The position numbers and the translations under genes are program-made. Shown here piece after piece: positions 8,740-19,791 of a DNA stretch of 64,000 nucleotides; the stretch's first letter is position 1; each line of letters begins with the position of its first letter. The notes beneath the pieces are model-generated. The model worked only from the letters and a program-made list of their open reading frames with translations. It had not been told where the DNA came from and made no database searches. The stretch spans positions 1,149,603-1,213,602 of the forward strand of contig BTVR01000002.1 of assembly GCA_045864775.1 (NCBI GenBank). The letters run 5' to 3'. This stretch comes from Macondimonas sp045864775 (GTDB lineage Bacteria > Pseudomonadota > Gammaproteobacteria > UBA5335).

Positions 8740-9414
8740 ATGGGCAGCTTCATGACTTATCCACGCCCCGATGGCGGCACGGCGCGCGGCTATCTGGCCC
8801 CGGCCTCGGCCGCGGATGCGCCGGGCATCGTGGTCATCCAGGAATGGTGGGGTTTGCAGGAACAGATCACCGGGCTCTGCGATCGTCTGGCGACCTCCGG
8901 TTACCATGCGCTGGCGCCGGATCTCTTTCACGGCGTGGTCGTGCCCTATCACGACGCGGACCAGGCCGCCAAGCAAATGAATTCCTTGAATTTCATCGAA
9001 GCGACCGACCAGGACGTGCGCGGCGCCGCGCAGTACTTCGCCGCGAAAGGCAAGAAAGTGGGGCTGACCGGCTTTTGCATGGGCGGCGCCGTCACGCTGC
9101 TGGGCGCCGTGCGCATCCCGGAATTGACCGCTGCCGTGATCTTTTACGGACTGCCACCCGCGAACGTGGCCGATCCGGCGGATGTGCAGGTGCCGCTGCA
9201 GGCGCACTTCGCGAATCAGGACGACTGGTGCACGCCGGCTGCCGTGGATGCCTTCGAAGCCGCGCTAAAGGCGGCGGGTCGATCCTGCGAGATCTATCGC
9301 TACGATGCGGGTCATGCCTTCGTGAACCAGCAGCGCCCCGAGGTCTATGACGCTGCTGCGGCTGATCTCGCCTGGCAGCGCAGCCTGGCGTTCTGGCACC
9401 GCCATCTGGATTGA
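8740..9414 (+). CDS. Dienelactone hydrolase family protein
   Basis: Alpha/beta-hydrolase of the dienelactone hydrolase family, 224 aa, predicted cytoplasmic. The nucleophile is a cysteine in GFCMGGA (C113), as in carboxymethylenebutenolidase. The other triad members are Asp in the NQDDW stretch (about 161-162) and His in DAGHAFVN (H192). The conserved Glu is in QEWWG (E36) and APDLFHG is present. A GGAAGGAGA-type site lies 8-14 bases upstream of the ATG at 8740. It lies 15 bp after the lipoprotein gene, so it may be cotranscribed. No chlorocatechol or other aromatic-cleavage genes adjoin it, so the physiological ester or lactone is unknown. Confidence 0.85.
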   Translation: MGSFMTYPRPDGGTARGYLAPASAADAPGIVVIQEWWGLQEQITGLCDRLATSGYHALAPDLFHGVVVPYHDADQAAKQMNSLNFIEATDQDVRGAAQYFAAKGKKVGLTGFCMGGAVTLLGAVRIPELTAAVIFYGLPPANVADPADVQVPLQAHFANQDDWCTPAAVDAFEAALKAAGRSCEIYRYDAGHAFVNQQRPEVYDAAAADLAWQRSLAFWHRHLD

Positions 9415-9472
9415 AGCAGGGGCGCTGACCGGGCGATCAATCATCGCCCCGCTCGGGACATCCACGCGGCGT

Positions 9473-9748
9473 TTACAGCGTGCAGTAGGCGCCGCGGGGA
9501 CAGCCGTCGAAGACGCTGCCGAGAAAGCGGGCTTCGCGCGCGATCAGGGCGGCGGCGACCGGACGTCCTGCGTCAGCCAGGCTCTGGGACAGGGCATCCA
9601 GCCGATCCACGAAGGGCGGGGGATCGTAGACCAAAGTCCCGGCCTGACCCGAAACCGCGCGCAGTTCGTCATCTGCCAATGGCTGCAGCGCCGCTTGCGC
9701 GGGCAGAGCCAACGTCATCACCGTCATCGACAACAGCAAGCGTCGCAT
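9473..9748 (-). CDS. Small secreted protein with an ELRAVSGQAG motif
   Basis: A 91-aa protein with a clear signal peptide (MRRLLLSMTVMTLALPAQA, cleavage expected after residue 19). It is followed by LADDELRAVSGQAG at about 23-36. This D-D-E-L-x-x-V-x-G-Q-A-G pattern recurs near the N-terminus of secreted or surface proteins such as those related to FilA in gammaproteobacteria. The remainder is short, with two cysteines near the C-terminus (GCPRGAYC) that could form a disulphide. The start at 9748 has a GAGGGA ribosome site. It stands alone between a hydrolase gene and glgP. The function is unknown; the motif link is my recognition, not a search. Confidence 0.7.
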   Translation of the reverse strand: MRRLLLSMTVMTLALPAQAALQPLADDELRAVSGQAGTLVYDPPPFVDRLDALSQSLADAGRPVAAALIAREARFLGSVFDGCPRGAYCTL

Positions 9749-9817
9749 TGCAGATCCCTCGGTGGCTACTGAGTCCTCTCAGCATTGCCAATGGAAGGCG
9801 TCCGGTCAAGCCCGGGA

Positions 9818-12343
<2,526 letters not shown>

Positions 12344-12473
12344 GCTCACTCCAGAAGGTCTTGCGTGAGGTCACGCCGAGGCTACAGGGAGACTCGTTGC
12401 AATTCTGGTGCCGCCGCACTAAGGAAGTGCGACGATCGACGATGAGGACTGGACGCGTCGCCGATGGGGAAGA

Positions 12474-12503
12474 CCGGCCGGGGCAAAACCGCGCCCCGGC
12501 CGG
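12474..12503. terminator. Strong hairpin after the acyl-CoA dehydrogenase operon
   Basis: A perfect 11-bp inverted repeat (CCGGCCGGGGC and its complement) around an 8-base loop lies immediately 3' of the minus-strand stop at 12512. There is no T-run, so it is only a possible transcription terminator or mRNA-end stabiliser for the operon on the minus strand. Confidence 0.45.
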
Positions 12504-12511
12504 CCGCTGCG

Positions 12512-13750
12512 TCAGTTCAGCACCTCGCCCGAGGTGCTGAGTTGCACGCGCTCGAACAGGTTGCGCGCCACCACCATCTGCTGGATCTGGTGGGTCCCCT
12601 CGAAGATGTCGAACACCTTCACGTCGCGGAACAGTTTTTCGGACAACGAGCCCTTGAGCGTTCCGTGCGCGCCCATGAGCTGGACGGCGTAGGAGGTGAC
12701 CTCCATCCCGACCTGCGGCCCGTAGAGCTTGGCCATCGAGGCTTCCTTGGTGTTGCGGATGCCGTTGTCGGCCATCCACGCCGCCTTCCAGCACAGCAGG
12801 CGCGCCGCGTCGATCTTGCGCTGCAGCTCGGCCAGCCGATCCTTGATCGCTTGATAGCGCGGGATCGGCCGCGACAGCAGATAGTTCTCGCGCGCGAACT
12901 GGACCACTTCCTCATAGGCCGCGCGAGCGATACCCACCGCCATGATGCCGACCAGCGGACGGCTGGTGTCGAAAAACTCCATCGCCGTCTTGAAGCCGGC
13001 CTTGGCCCCCTGATCGTAGGCCACCTCGCCGCCGAGCAGGTTGTCGACCGGCACGCGGCACTCCTCGAACACGAGCTCGGCGGTCTCGGTCGCGCGGAAC
13101 CCCAGCTTGTCCTCGAGCTTGCCCACCTTGAAACCCGGCGTGCCCTTCTCAACGATGAACACCCGGTGCCCCGCGTGGCCCAGCGCCGGGTCGAGCGTCG
13201 CGAACACCAGCGTCCATTCGGCGCGGGCCCCGTTGGAGATGTAGCACTTGGTGCCGTTGATCACGTAGTGATCGCCCTCCTTGCGGCAGCGGGTGCGGAT
13301 CGCGGCGGCATCCGACCCCGTGCCGGGCTCGGTCAGGCCGTAGGCGGCCCAATGCGGCTGCGGGCCCTTGAGCTGGGCGAAGTATTTTTCCTTCTGCTCG
13401 GGCGTGCCGCGCGCCGCCAGTGCCGGTCCGCCGGTGCCGGGACCGGGCATCACCAGCGCCATGGACGGATCGCCCCAGCCCAGCTCCTCGCCGGCCACCA
13501 CCGCCAGCAGCGACATGCCTTTCATGCCGCCCGCCATGGGATCGGCCGCCGCGCCTTCCTTCTTGGCGCCGCTACCGCCACCGCCGAGGGAGAACCCCTG
13601 CGCCAGCGGCATCAGCTCCTTGTAGAAGCTGTCCGGATAGCCGGCGTCCTGATCGGCCTTCAGGCACAGGGGCCGCACTTTCTTGTCCATCACGGCGTGG
13701 AGCATGTCGCGCGCCATCTTCATCTGGGGGGTGAGGGTGAAGTCGATCAT
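12512..13750 (-). CDS. Acyl-CoA dehydrogenase, catalytically complete subunit
   Basis: FAD-dependent acyl-CoA dehydrogenase family member, 412 aa, probably cytoplasmic, passing electrons to ETF. It carries the flavin/substrate motif YGLTEPGTGSDA, the GDHYVINGTKCYISNGA stretch, and the C-terminal FEGTHQIQQ with the Glu that acts as base in MCAD-type enzymes. A glycine/alanine-rich insertion (SLGGGGSGAKKEGAAADPM) near residue 53 is unusual. It follows a second dehydrogenase gene with a 4-base overlap, so the two proteins are likely made together, perhaps as a heteromer. The acyl substrate cannot be read from sequence. The start at 13750 is fixed by the overlap. Confidence 0.9.
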   Translation of the reverse strand: MIDFTLTPQMKMARDMLHAVMDKKVRPLCLKADQDAGYPDSFYKELMPLAQGFSLGGGGSGAKKEGAAADPMAGGMKGMSLLAVVAGEELGWGDPSMALVMPGPGTGGPALAARGTPEQKEKYFAQLKGPQPHWAAYGLTEPGTGSDAAAIRTRCRKEGDHYVINGTKCYISNGARAEWTLVFATLDPALGHAGHRVFIVEKGTPGFKVGKLEDKLGFRATETAELVFEECRVPVDNLLGGEVAYDQGAKAGFKTAMEFFDTSRPLVGIMAVGIARAAYEEVVQFARENYLLSRPIPRYQAIKDRLAELQRKIDAARLLCWKAAWMADNGIRNTKEASMAKLYGPQVGMEVTSYAVQLMGAHGTLKGSLSEKLFRDVKVFDIFEGTHQIQQMVVARNLFERVQLSTSGEVLN

Positions 13751-14916
13751 GCCTGGGCCACCTTCTTGCCGTCCTTGGCTGCAGATTTCAGGGATTCCGG
13801 TCCGTAGAGCACTTCGCCCAGCACGGCGACGTGATCCTCGGGCGTCCCCAGCGCAGTGCCCAGCGTGCGCACGTCGCGCATGTAGCGCTCCACCGGCATG
13901 TCCTTCATGAAGCCGGCGCCGCCGAAGACCTGCACGGCATCCACCGTCACCTTGACTGCCGCATCACAGGCGCAGATCGCTGCGTTGCACGCCGCCACCG
14001 TCGCCACCTCGCCGCTCTCGAGCTGCCACGCGGCCTTGAGCACCAGATTGCGAGCCGATTCCAGCGCCACCTCCATATCGGCGATGAAGAACGCCAACCC
14101 CTGGTGCGCGCAGATCGGCTTGCCGAAGGCCTTGCGATCCTGCGCGTAATCGACGGCAAAGCCCATGGCACCCCGCGCCGCGCCCACCATGCGAGCGGCG
14201 TTCACCACCCGGGCGATGTCGAACAAGCGCGTGAGCGCCGCCACCGAATCCGCCGCGCCCGCGAGCCGCTCGCCCGGCGCGCCCTCGAACTGCACCCGAC
14301 AGGGTCGGCCGGCCCGCAGCCCCATGCGATCCTCGAGCGTGATCTGCACTCCCGGCGCCCGCGCATCGACCACGAACGCGGCGATACCGGCGAGACCCTC
14401 GCCTTCTTCGGCGCGGGCCAGCACGACAATTCGGTCTGCGCGATCGGCGTTGAAGACACCGCACTTGGCGCCGCTGAGTACATGGCCGTCGCCCTGGCGG
14501 CGGGCGGTCGTGGACATGTACCCCAGATGCGCCGCGGGATCATCCTCGCTGCTGGCCAGCGCCCAGACGCGCTCGGCGTCGCCGAGGAACTGCGCGATCT
14601 GCGCGTCGGACCCCAGTGCGACGATGGCCTGCGCCGCAAGGCCCAGATCGTCCAGACCGACTGCCTGGGCCGCGTCGCTGCGTGCGAGGATCTCTTCGGC
14701 CAGAATCTTGGCCGTGAGGCCGAAGCCGATCCCGCCGGCCGCCTCGGGCAAGCCCAGGAGGTGGGCGCCCATCTCCCGATAGGCGTCACGCACGGCGGCA
14801 TCGACGGATTGCCGGCGGTCGGCCGCCCGGGCATCGGGCATGAGCTGGTTTTGGGCGAAGCGCCCCAAGGTATCGAGCAGGGATTGCTCGTCCTCACTGC
14901 ACGCAAAGGAAATCAT
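13747..14916 (-). CDS. Acyl-CoA dehydrogenase-like subunit lacking the usual catalytic Glu
   Basis: A 389-aa acyl-CoA dehydrogenase fold protein, first gene of a two-gene operon. Its C-terminal domain keeps AFGKPICAHQGL and VQVFGGAGFMKDMPVERYMRD. Where active enzymes have (Y/F)EGT it reads TALGTPED, so the usual base Glu is replaced by Leu, and the alternative Glu of isovaleryl/long-chain enzymes before the RxxxAG helix is also absent (FDIARVV). The TEPGxGSD flavin loop is degenerate (SSEDDPAAHLG). A GGAGGGG ribosome site precedes the ATG at 14916. I infer a structural or substrate-binding partner of the catalytic subunit, as in heterotetrameric dehydrogenases of steroid side-chain breakdown, but that is inference. 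Confidence 0.85.
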   Translation of the reverse strand: MISFACSEDEQSLLDTLGRFAQNQLMPDARAADRRQSVDAAVRDAYREMGAHLLGLPEAAGGIGFGLTAKILAEEILARSDAAQAVGLDDLGLAAQAIVALGSDAQIAQFLGDAERVWALASSEDDPAAHLGYMSTTARRQGDGHVLSGAKCGVFNADRADRIVVLARAEEGEGLAGIAAFVVDARAPGVQITLEDRMGLRAGRPCRVQFEGAPGERLAGAADSVAALTRLFDIARVVNAARMVGAARGAMGFAVDYAQDRKAFGKPICAHQGLAFFIADMEVALESARNLVLKAAWQLESGEVATVAACNAAICACDAAVKVTVDAVQVFGGAGFMKDMPVERYMRDVRTLGTALGTPEDHVAVLGEVLYGPESLKSAAKDGKKVAQA

Positions 14917-15080
14917 GAAAGAAACCCCTCCATGGGTTGATTAGGATCCTGCCCGACGCCGGAGGCGGCGCCATGGCATGGCAGACGGCGCGTTAGGTCC
15001 GGACCGAACACGCGATCATGCTAGCGCCAACGGCCTTTCCCTGACCAGAGCGGCGCCGGCCGAATGGCCTCAGTGTGCGG

Positions 15081-16010
15081 CTAAACGTGGAACAGCCAAT
15101 CGCGATGGCGTTCGTCGCGGCCATACACGGCGTCGAAATAGGCGTTCTGCAGCCGCTCGGTGATCGGGCCGCGGTGCCCCGCGCCGATGCGGCGCCCGTC
15201 CAGTTCGCGGATCGGAGTCACCTCGGCCGCCGTGCCGGTGAAAAAGGCCTCGTCGGCGATGTAGACCTCATCGCGGGTGATGCGTTTTTCCTTGACCACC
15301 AGGCCCATCTCACCGGCCAGCGTCATGATGGTGCGGCGGGTGATGCCGTCGAGCGCAGCGGTGAGCTCGGGGGTGTAGAGCACGCCGTCGCGCACGATGA
15401 ACACGTTCTCGCCCGAGCCTTCGGCCACGAAGCCCTCGCGGTCGAGCAGCAGCGCCTCGTGGGCGCCGGCCGCCTGCGCTTCCTGCAGCGCCAGCATGGA
15501 ATTCATGTAGTTGCCGTTGGCCTTGGCCTTGCACATGGTGATGTTGACGTGGTGCCGGCTGAAGGACGAGGTCTTGACCACCAGCCCGCGCTCCAGGGTC
15601 TCGGCGCCCAGATAGCTCGGCCAGGGCCAGGCCGCCACCATCACGTGGGTCTGCAGGTTGTCCGCGCGCAGGCCCATGCCTTCGGCGCCGAGAAAGGCCA
15701 TGGGCCGGATGTAGGCCTCCGACAGACCGTTTTCGCGGATCACTGCGGCATGCGCCTCGGCGAGGGTGGCAATGTCCATCGGCAGGCGCATGTTGAGGAT
15801 ATGGGCCGACTGGAAGAATCGCTTGTTGTGATCCTCGAGGCGAAAGACGGCGGTTCCCTGGGAAGTCTTGTAGGCGCGCACGCCCTCGAAGACCCCCATG
15901 CCGTAATGCAGCGTGTGCGTCAGCACGTGGACCTTGGCTTCCCGCCAAGGCACCAGGGCGCCGTCCAGCCAGATCACACCATCCCGGTCCGCCATCACCT
16001 GTGTCGCCAT
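15081..16010 (-). CDS. ilvE: Branched-chain-amino-acid aminotransferase
   Basis: PLP-dependent transamination of the 2-oxo acids of valine, leucine and isoleucine with glutamate. The protein is 309 aa from the ATG at 16010, matching the usual IlvE length; the open frame runs 16 codons further upstream without homology. Recognisable class-IV aminotransferase features are LTHTLHYGMGVFEGVRAYKT, the PLP-lysine region CKAKANGNYMNSMLALQEA, and FVAEGSGENVFIV. It lies about 50 bp downstream of glnE on the same strand, a pairing also seen in pseudomonads, and is probably cotranscribed with it. Confidence 0.95.
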   Translation of the reverse strand: MATQVMADRDGVIWLDGALVPWREAKVHVLTHTLHYGMGVFEGVRAYKTSQGTAVFRLEDHNKRFFQSAHILNMRLPMDIATLAEAHAAVIRENGLSEAYIRPMAFLGAEGMGLRADNLQTHVMVAAWPWPSYLGAETLERGLVVKTSSFSRHHVNITMCKAKANGNYMNSMLALQEAQAAGAHEALLLDREGFVAEGSGENVFIVRDGVLYTPELTAALDGITRRTIMTLAGEMGLVVKEKRITRDEVYIADEAFFTGTAAEVTPIRELDGRRIGAGHRGPITERLQNAYFDAVYGRDERHRDWLFHV

Positions 16011-16059
16011 GATTCCGATCCCATTGCCAGATTTGTCGTGAATATCGCCGGAGCCCAAG

Positions 16060-18918
16060 TCACGCCGGCTCCTCCAGCAGTTGCCGCCACAAGTCCCGCA
16101 CCTGCGCCCGTTCCGCCGCCAGCTCCGCGTCGGCGACCACCGTTTCGGTCTGCTGCAGGCTCAGCACATGGATGCGCTGCCGCAGGCTCCGGTAACAGTC
16201 CGATAGCGTTGCTGCGGCCGCGGTCGACAACAGGTCGAGCCGTTCCAGGGTTTCCAGCAGCCGGATGTTGTCGGTCCAGCGCAGCAGGGCGGGGTGGTCA
16301 TGGCCATGACGCAGAACGAGATATTGGACCATAAACTCGATATCGGTGATACCACCGGGACTGTGCTTCACATCCCAGTACCCGGGCGCCGTTTTGTCGA
16401 GCGCCTCGCGCATGCGCGCGCGCATGTCGCGGATTTCGGCCCGCAACGCCTCGGGCGCGCGTGGGCTGCCCAACACCTCGGCCCGGATGGCCGCGAATTG
16501 CGCCGTCAGGCTGGGCGGACCGGCCACGACCCGCGCCCGCACCAGCGCCTGATGCTCCCAGGTCCAGGCGTGATGGCGCTGATAATCGGCAAACCCGGCG
16601 AGGCTGCTCACCAGGAGGCCGGACCGGCCGCTGGGGCGCAGACGGGTGTCGATCTCGTAGAGCCGGCCAGCAGCCGTGGGAGCGGTCAGCCAATGCACCA
16701 TGCGCTGGGCGAGCCGGGCAAAGAAGGTGGCGTTGTCGATGCTCCGCGCTCCGTCGGTCATGCCGCCCGTCGCGCTGCCGTCGTGCAGGAAGACCAGATC
16801 CAGATCCGAGCCATACCCCAGCTCAATGCCGCCCAGCTTGCCATAGGCCACGATCGCAAACTGCACCACGCGCCCGCCTTCGCGCGGCCGGCCATGACGC
16901 GCCGTCATTTCCGCCCATGCCAGCAGCAATACCTGGCGCAGGACCACCTCGGCCAGTTCGGTCAGTTTGTCGCTGACGCGCATGAGCGGCAGCTGTCCCC
17001 CCAGATCGGCCGCGGCGATACGCAGCAGATTGACCTGCTGAACCTGTCGCAGCACGTCCATGCGCCGCTCCAGATCCTCGGTTTCCGCCATGCGGCGCAC
17101 CATCTCGGCCGCCACGCCCGAGGCATCGGGCGGTGCATAGAGGCTGCGCGCGTCGAGCAATTCGTCGAGCAGGACGGGATGGCGCGTCAGGTATTCGGCC
17201 AGCCAGGGACTGGCGGCGCAAAGCCGCACCAGCTGCGACAGCGCCATCGGGTGGTCGGCCAGCAGGGCCAGATAGATGCTGCGGCGCGCCACTGCCTCCA
17301 CCAGATGCAGCACGCGCCCCAGCGTCGTCTCCGGCTGGCTGCTGCGGCCGATCGCCCCGATGAGCAGCGGCATCAACCGGTCCAGTCGGGCGCGACCGGT
17401 TTCGCTCAAGGCGCGCACGGCGGCGCTGTCCCGCAAGCCCGCGATCGCAGCGGCGGCGCGGCCGGCGTCGGCGAAACCCGCCGGTGTGAGCACCGCTCGG
17501 CATTGCTCCTCGGCCAGAGCCCCTTGCCACAACAGTTCGAGGCGCGAGGACTCGGTCCCCTCGTTTTGCGGCGTCGCAAAGACTTCGCTGAATTCCTCGT
17601 GGACCCAGCGGCGATGGCGCGCGATGTCCTGCGCAAGCGCCCCCCAGTCGGACGCGCCCATGCCATGGGCGATCCGCGTCTGCGTGAGTGCGTCGGCCGG
17701 CAGCTCGTGCGTCTGAGCATCGCGCACCTGCTGCAAGCGGTTTTCCACGCGGCGCAGCAGTCGGTAGGCCGCCTTGAGCCGCTGTACGGTATGCGGCGCC
17801 AGAATGCCGCGACGGCCGAGACGCCCCAACACGGTGAGCAGATGCGCCTCACGCAGTGCCCCCTCCTGACCGCCGCGGATCAGCTGAAAGGCCTGCACGA
17901 TGAATTCGATCTCGCGGATGCCGCCCGCGCCCAGTTTGATGTTGTCTTCGAGCCCCTTGCGGCTGACTTCGGTCTCGATCAGCGCCTTCATCGTCCGAAG
18001 CGACTCGAAAGCGCCGAAATCGAGGTAACGCCGATAGACAAACGGCCGCAGCATGCTCATCAGCGCCGCCACATCGACCGGCCGCCCGGTCAGGGGACGC
18101 GCCTTGATCAGGGCGTAGCGCTCCCATTCGCGGCCGTGCTGCTGATAGTAGAGTTCCAGTGCGCTCATCGAGAGCACCAGCGGACCGCTCTGGCCGAACG
18201 GCCGCAGCCGGGTGTCGACCCGGTAGGCGAACCCGTCGGCGCTGGGTTCCGCCAGGAGCTTGACCAGCTGCTGGGCCAGGCGCGTGTAGTAGTCGCTGAT
18301 CTCCATCGCCTTGGGGCCGGCGACGGTGCCCGCTTCGGGATAGACGAAGATGAGGTCGATGTCGGAGGAGAAGTTCAGCTCCCGCCCGCCGAGCTTGCCC
18401 ATGGCCAGCACGATGAGCGCCTGCGGCTGGCCCGCGCCATCGAGCGGCGTTCCCCATTGCGCGCGCAGGCGCCGATCGAGCCAATCCACCGCTGCGCCGA
18501 CACAGGCATCGGCCACCTCGGACAGCCCGGCGAGCACGGTCTGGATGTCGTCGAGCCCGTTGATGTCGCGATAGGCCCAGCCCAGCGTCTGGCGCTGCCG
18601 GAAGCGGCGCAGGATGCTCATTGCCCCCCCCATGTCGGCGGCCTGATCAAGCGCAGCGGCCAGTTGGTCGTGTAATCCCTCGCCACGGATCGGCAGCACC
18701 GTGGGATCCAGGTCGCTCACCCATTGCGGATGGCGCACGCACAGATCGGCGGCGAAACGGCTGCAGGCCCATAGCCGCATCAGTCCGGGGACATCGGACG
18801 GGCACGGCGACTCCAGCTCGGCGAAACGCTCGATCGTCGCGGCGTGCTCTGCCTGCAGCATCTCGGGCAGCGCCGGGATGGCGGCTCGCAGCTCATTCAG
18901 GCTGGCAGACCTGTTCAT
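16060..18918 (-). CDS. glnE: Bifunctional glutamine synthetase adenylyltransferase/deadenylylase
   Basis: Adds and removes AMP on glutamine synthetase in response to PII, tuning nitrogen assimilation. The protein is about 952 aa, the usual size. Two nucleotidyltransferase domains are visible: GKLGGRELNFSSDIDLIF in the N-terminal half (deadenylylase) and YGKLGGIELGYGSDLDLVF in the C-terminal half (adenylyltransferase), each followed by GlnD-type helical segments. I use the ATG at 18918 (NRSASLNELR follows); an in-frame ATG at 18927 is equally possible. A TAGAAT -10-like hexamer lies on the minus strand at 18952-18957, without a matching -35. It is divergent from pncC. Confidence 0.95.
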   Translation of the reverse strand: MNRSASLNELRAAIPALPEMLQAEHAATIERFAELESPCPSDVPGLMRLWACSRFAADLCVRHPQWVSDLDPTVLPIRGEGLHDQLAAALDQAADMGGAMSILRRFRQRQTLGWAYRDINGLDDIQTVLAGLSEVADACVGAAVDWLDRRLRAQWGTPLDGAGQPQALIVLAMGKLGGRELNFSSDIDLIFVYPEAGTVAGPKAMEISDYYTRLAQQLVKLLAEPSADGFAYRVDTRLRPFGQSGPLVLSMSALELYYQQHGREWERYALIKARPLTGRPVDVAALMSMLRPFVYRRYLDFGAFESLRTMKALIETEVSRKGLEDNIKLGAGGIREIEFIVQAFQLIRGGQEGALREAHLLTVLGRLGRRGILAPHTVQRLKAAYRLLRRVENRLQQVRDAQTHELPADALTQTRIAHGMGASDWGALAQDIARHRRWVHEEFSEVFATPQNEGTESSRLELLWQGALAEEQCRAVLTPAGFADAGRAAAAIAGLRDSAAVRALSETGRARLDRLMPLLIGAIGRSSQPETTLGRVLHLVEAVARRSIYLALLADHPMALSQLVRLCAASPWLAEYLTRHPVLLDELLDARSLYAPPDASGVAAEMVRRMAETEDLERRMDVLRQVQQVNLLRIAAADLGGQLPLMRVSDKLTELAEVVLRQVLLLAWAEMTARHGRPREGGRVVQFAIVAYGKLGGIELGYGSDLDLVFLHDGSATGGMTDGARSIDNATFFARLAQRMVHWLTAPTAAGRLYEIDTRLRPSGRSGLLVSSLAGFADYQRHHAWTWEHQALVRARVVAGPPSLTAQFAAIRAEVLGSPRAPEALRAEIRDMRARMREALDKTAPGYWDVKHSPGGITDIEFMVQYLVLRHGHDHPALLRWTDNIRLLETLERLDLLSTAAAATLSDCYRSLRQRIHVLSLQQTETVVADAELAAERAQVRDLWRQLLEEPA

Positions 18919-19119
18919 GCAGCACATCCAGGGGCAAGGGCATCAGGCGTGATTCTATCCGCTCCTCCAGCCCCCGCGCTCGCACTTGCGCGATGGGCGC
19001 CGCTGACCCTGACGCCGGCCCCTGATGTGGCCACGGGCCCACGGCGATACCATAATCGGGCATGCCGACCCGACGGCCGCTGCGCGGCACGAAACCGCCG
19101 CATCAAGGAGCCAACATTC

Positions 19120-19650
19120 GTGGAGCTTCCTGCCGATAACCCGTCCGAGTGGCTGATCCATCTGGCGGAAATCGCCGAGCGGCTCGGCGGCCGTGGCTGG
19201 CGCCTGGTCACGGCGGAGTCCTGTACCGGAGGCTGGATCGCCAAATGCTGCAGCGACTTGCCCGGCAGTTCGCGCTGGTACGAAGGCGGCGTGGTCAGCT
19301 ACAGCAACGCGCTGAAGATGCGCCTGCTGGGGGTGCAATCTCGCACACTGGAACAGGAAGGCGCCGTGAGCGCCGCGACCGTGCGCGAGATGGCCGAAGG
19401 CGCGCTGCGCCATCTGGGCGGTGATGTGGCGGTGGCCGTCAGCGGCATCGCCGGACCGACCGGCGCCAGTGCGGGCAAGCCGGTGGGCACGGTCTGGTTC
19501 GCCTGGGCGACGCCAGGCGGCTCGACCCTCACGCGTGCGGCCTATTTTCCCGGCGTTCGCGCCGCGGTGCGGGCGGGCGCGGTGGGCATGGCGCTCGGCG
19601 GCCTGTGCGAAGTGCTCAGGGGCTCGGACGCACCGACCGGCTGGGCCTGA
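19120..19650 (+). CDS. pncC: Nicotinamide-nucleotide amidase (CinA C-terminal family)
   Basis: Deamidates nicotinamide mononucleotide to nicotinate mononucleotide in the pyridine nucleotide cycle. The protein is 176 aa. The nucleophile serine is in TAESCTGGWIAK (S34), followed by YEGGVVSYSN and SGIAGPTGA, all hallmarks of CinA C-terminal amidases. The start is GTG at 19120, because AAGGAG lies 9 bases upstream at 19105-19110 and the protein then matches the family length; the open frame extends upstream only as noncoding sequence. It precedes recA, the arrangement found in many gammaproteobacteria. Confidence 0.9.
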   Translation: MELPADNPSEWLIHLAEIAERLGGRGWRLVTAESCTGGWIAKCCSDLPGSSRWYEGGVVSYSNALKMRLLGVQSRTLEQEGAVSAATVREMAEGALRHLGGDVAVAVSGIAGPTGASAGKPVGTVWFAWATPGGSTLTRAAYFPGVRAAVRAGAVGMALGGLCEVLRGSDAPTGWA

Positions 19651-19664
19651 GCTTGTGGTGGAAC

Positions 19665-19680
19665 CCGGGCGACTGCCCGG
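19665..19680 (+). terminator. Short hairpin between pncC and recA
   Basis: CCGGGC-GACT-GCCCGG forms a 6-bp stem with a 4-base loop 15 bp after the pncC stop. There is no T-tract. It might weaken read-through from pncC into recA. I looked for a LexA-type CTG-N10-CAG box between pncC and recA and found none. Confidence 0.35.
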
Positions 19681-19791
19681 CCATTGTGGAATAATCGTTG
19701 CTCGCGGTTACCGTTGCGCCGGCCTCACGGTTCGACTGGCGTGCCGCAGCACTTAAATGGTCCGCCGCAGGGCGGCTGGAGCGAGGGGCGG

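Noticed and set aside
19651..19791. SOS (LexA) box upstream of recA
   Set aside because: No CTG-N10-CAG found; one CTG-N8-CAG has the wrong spacing.
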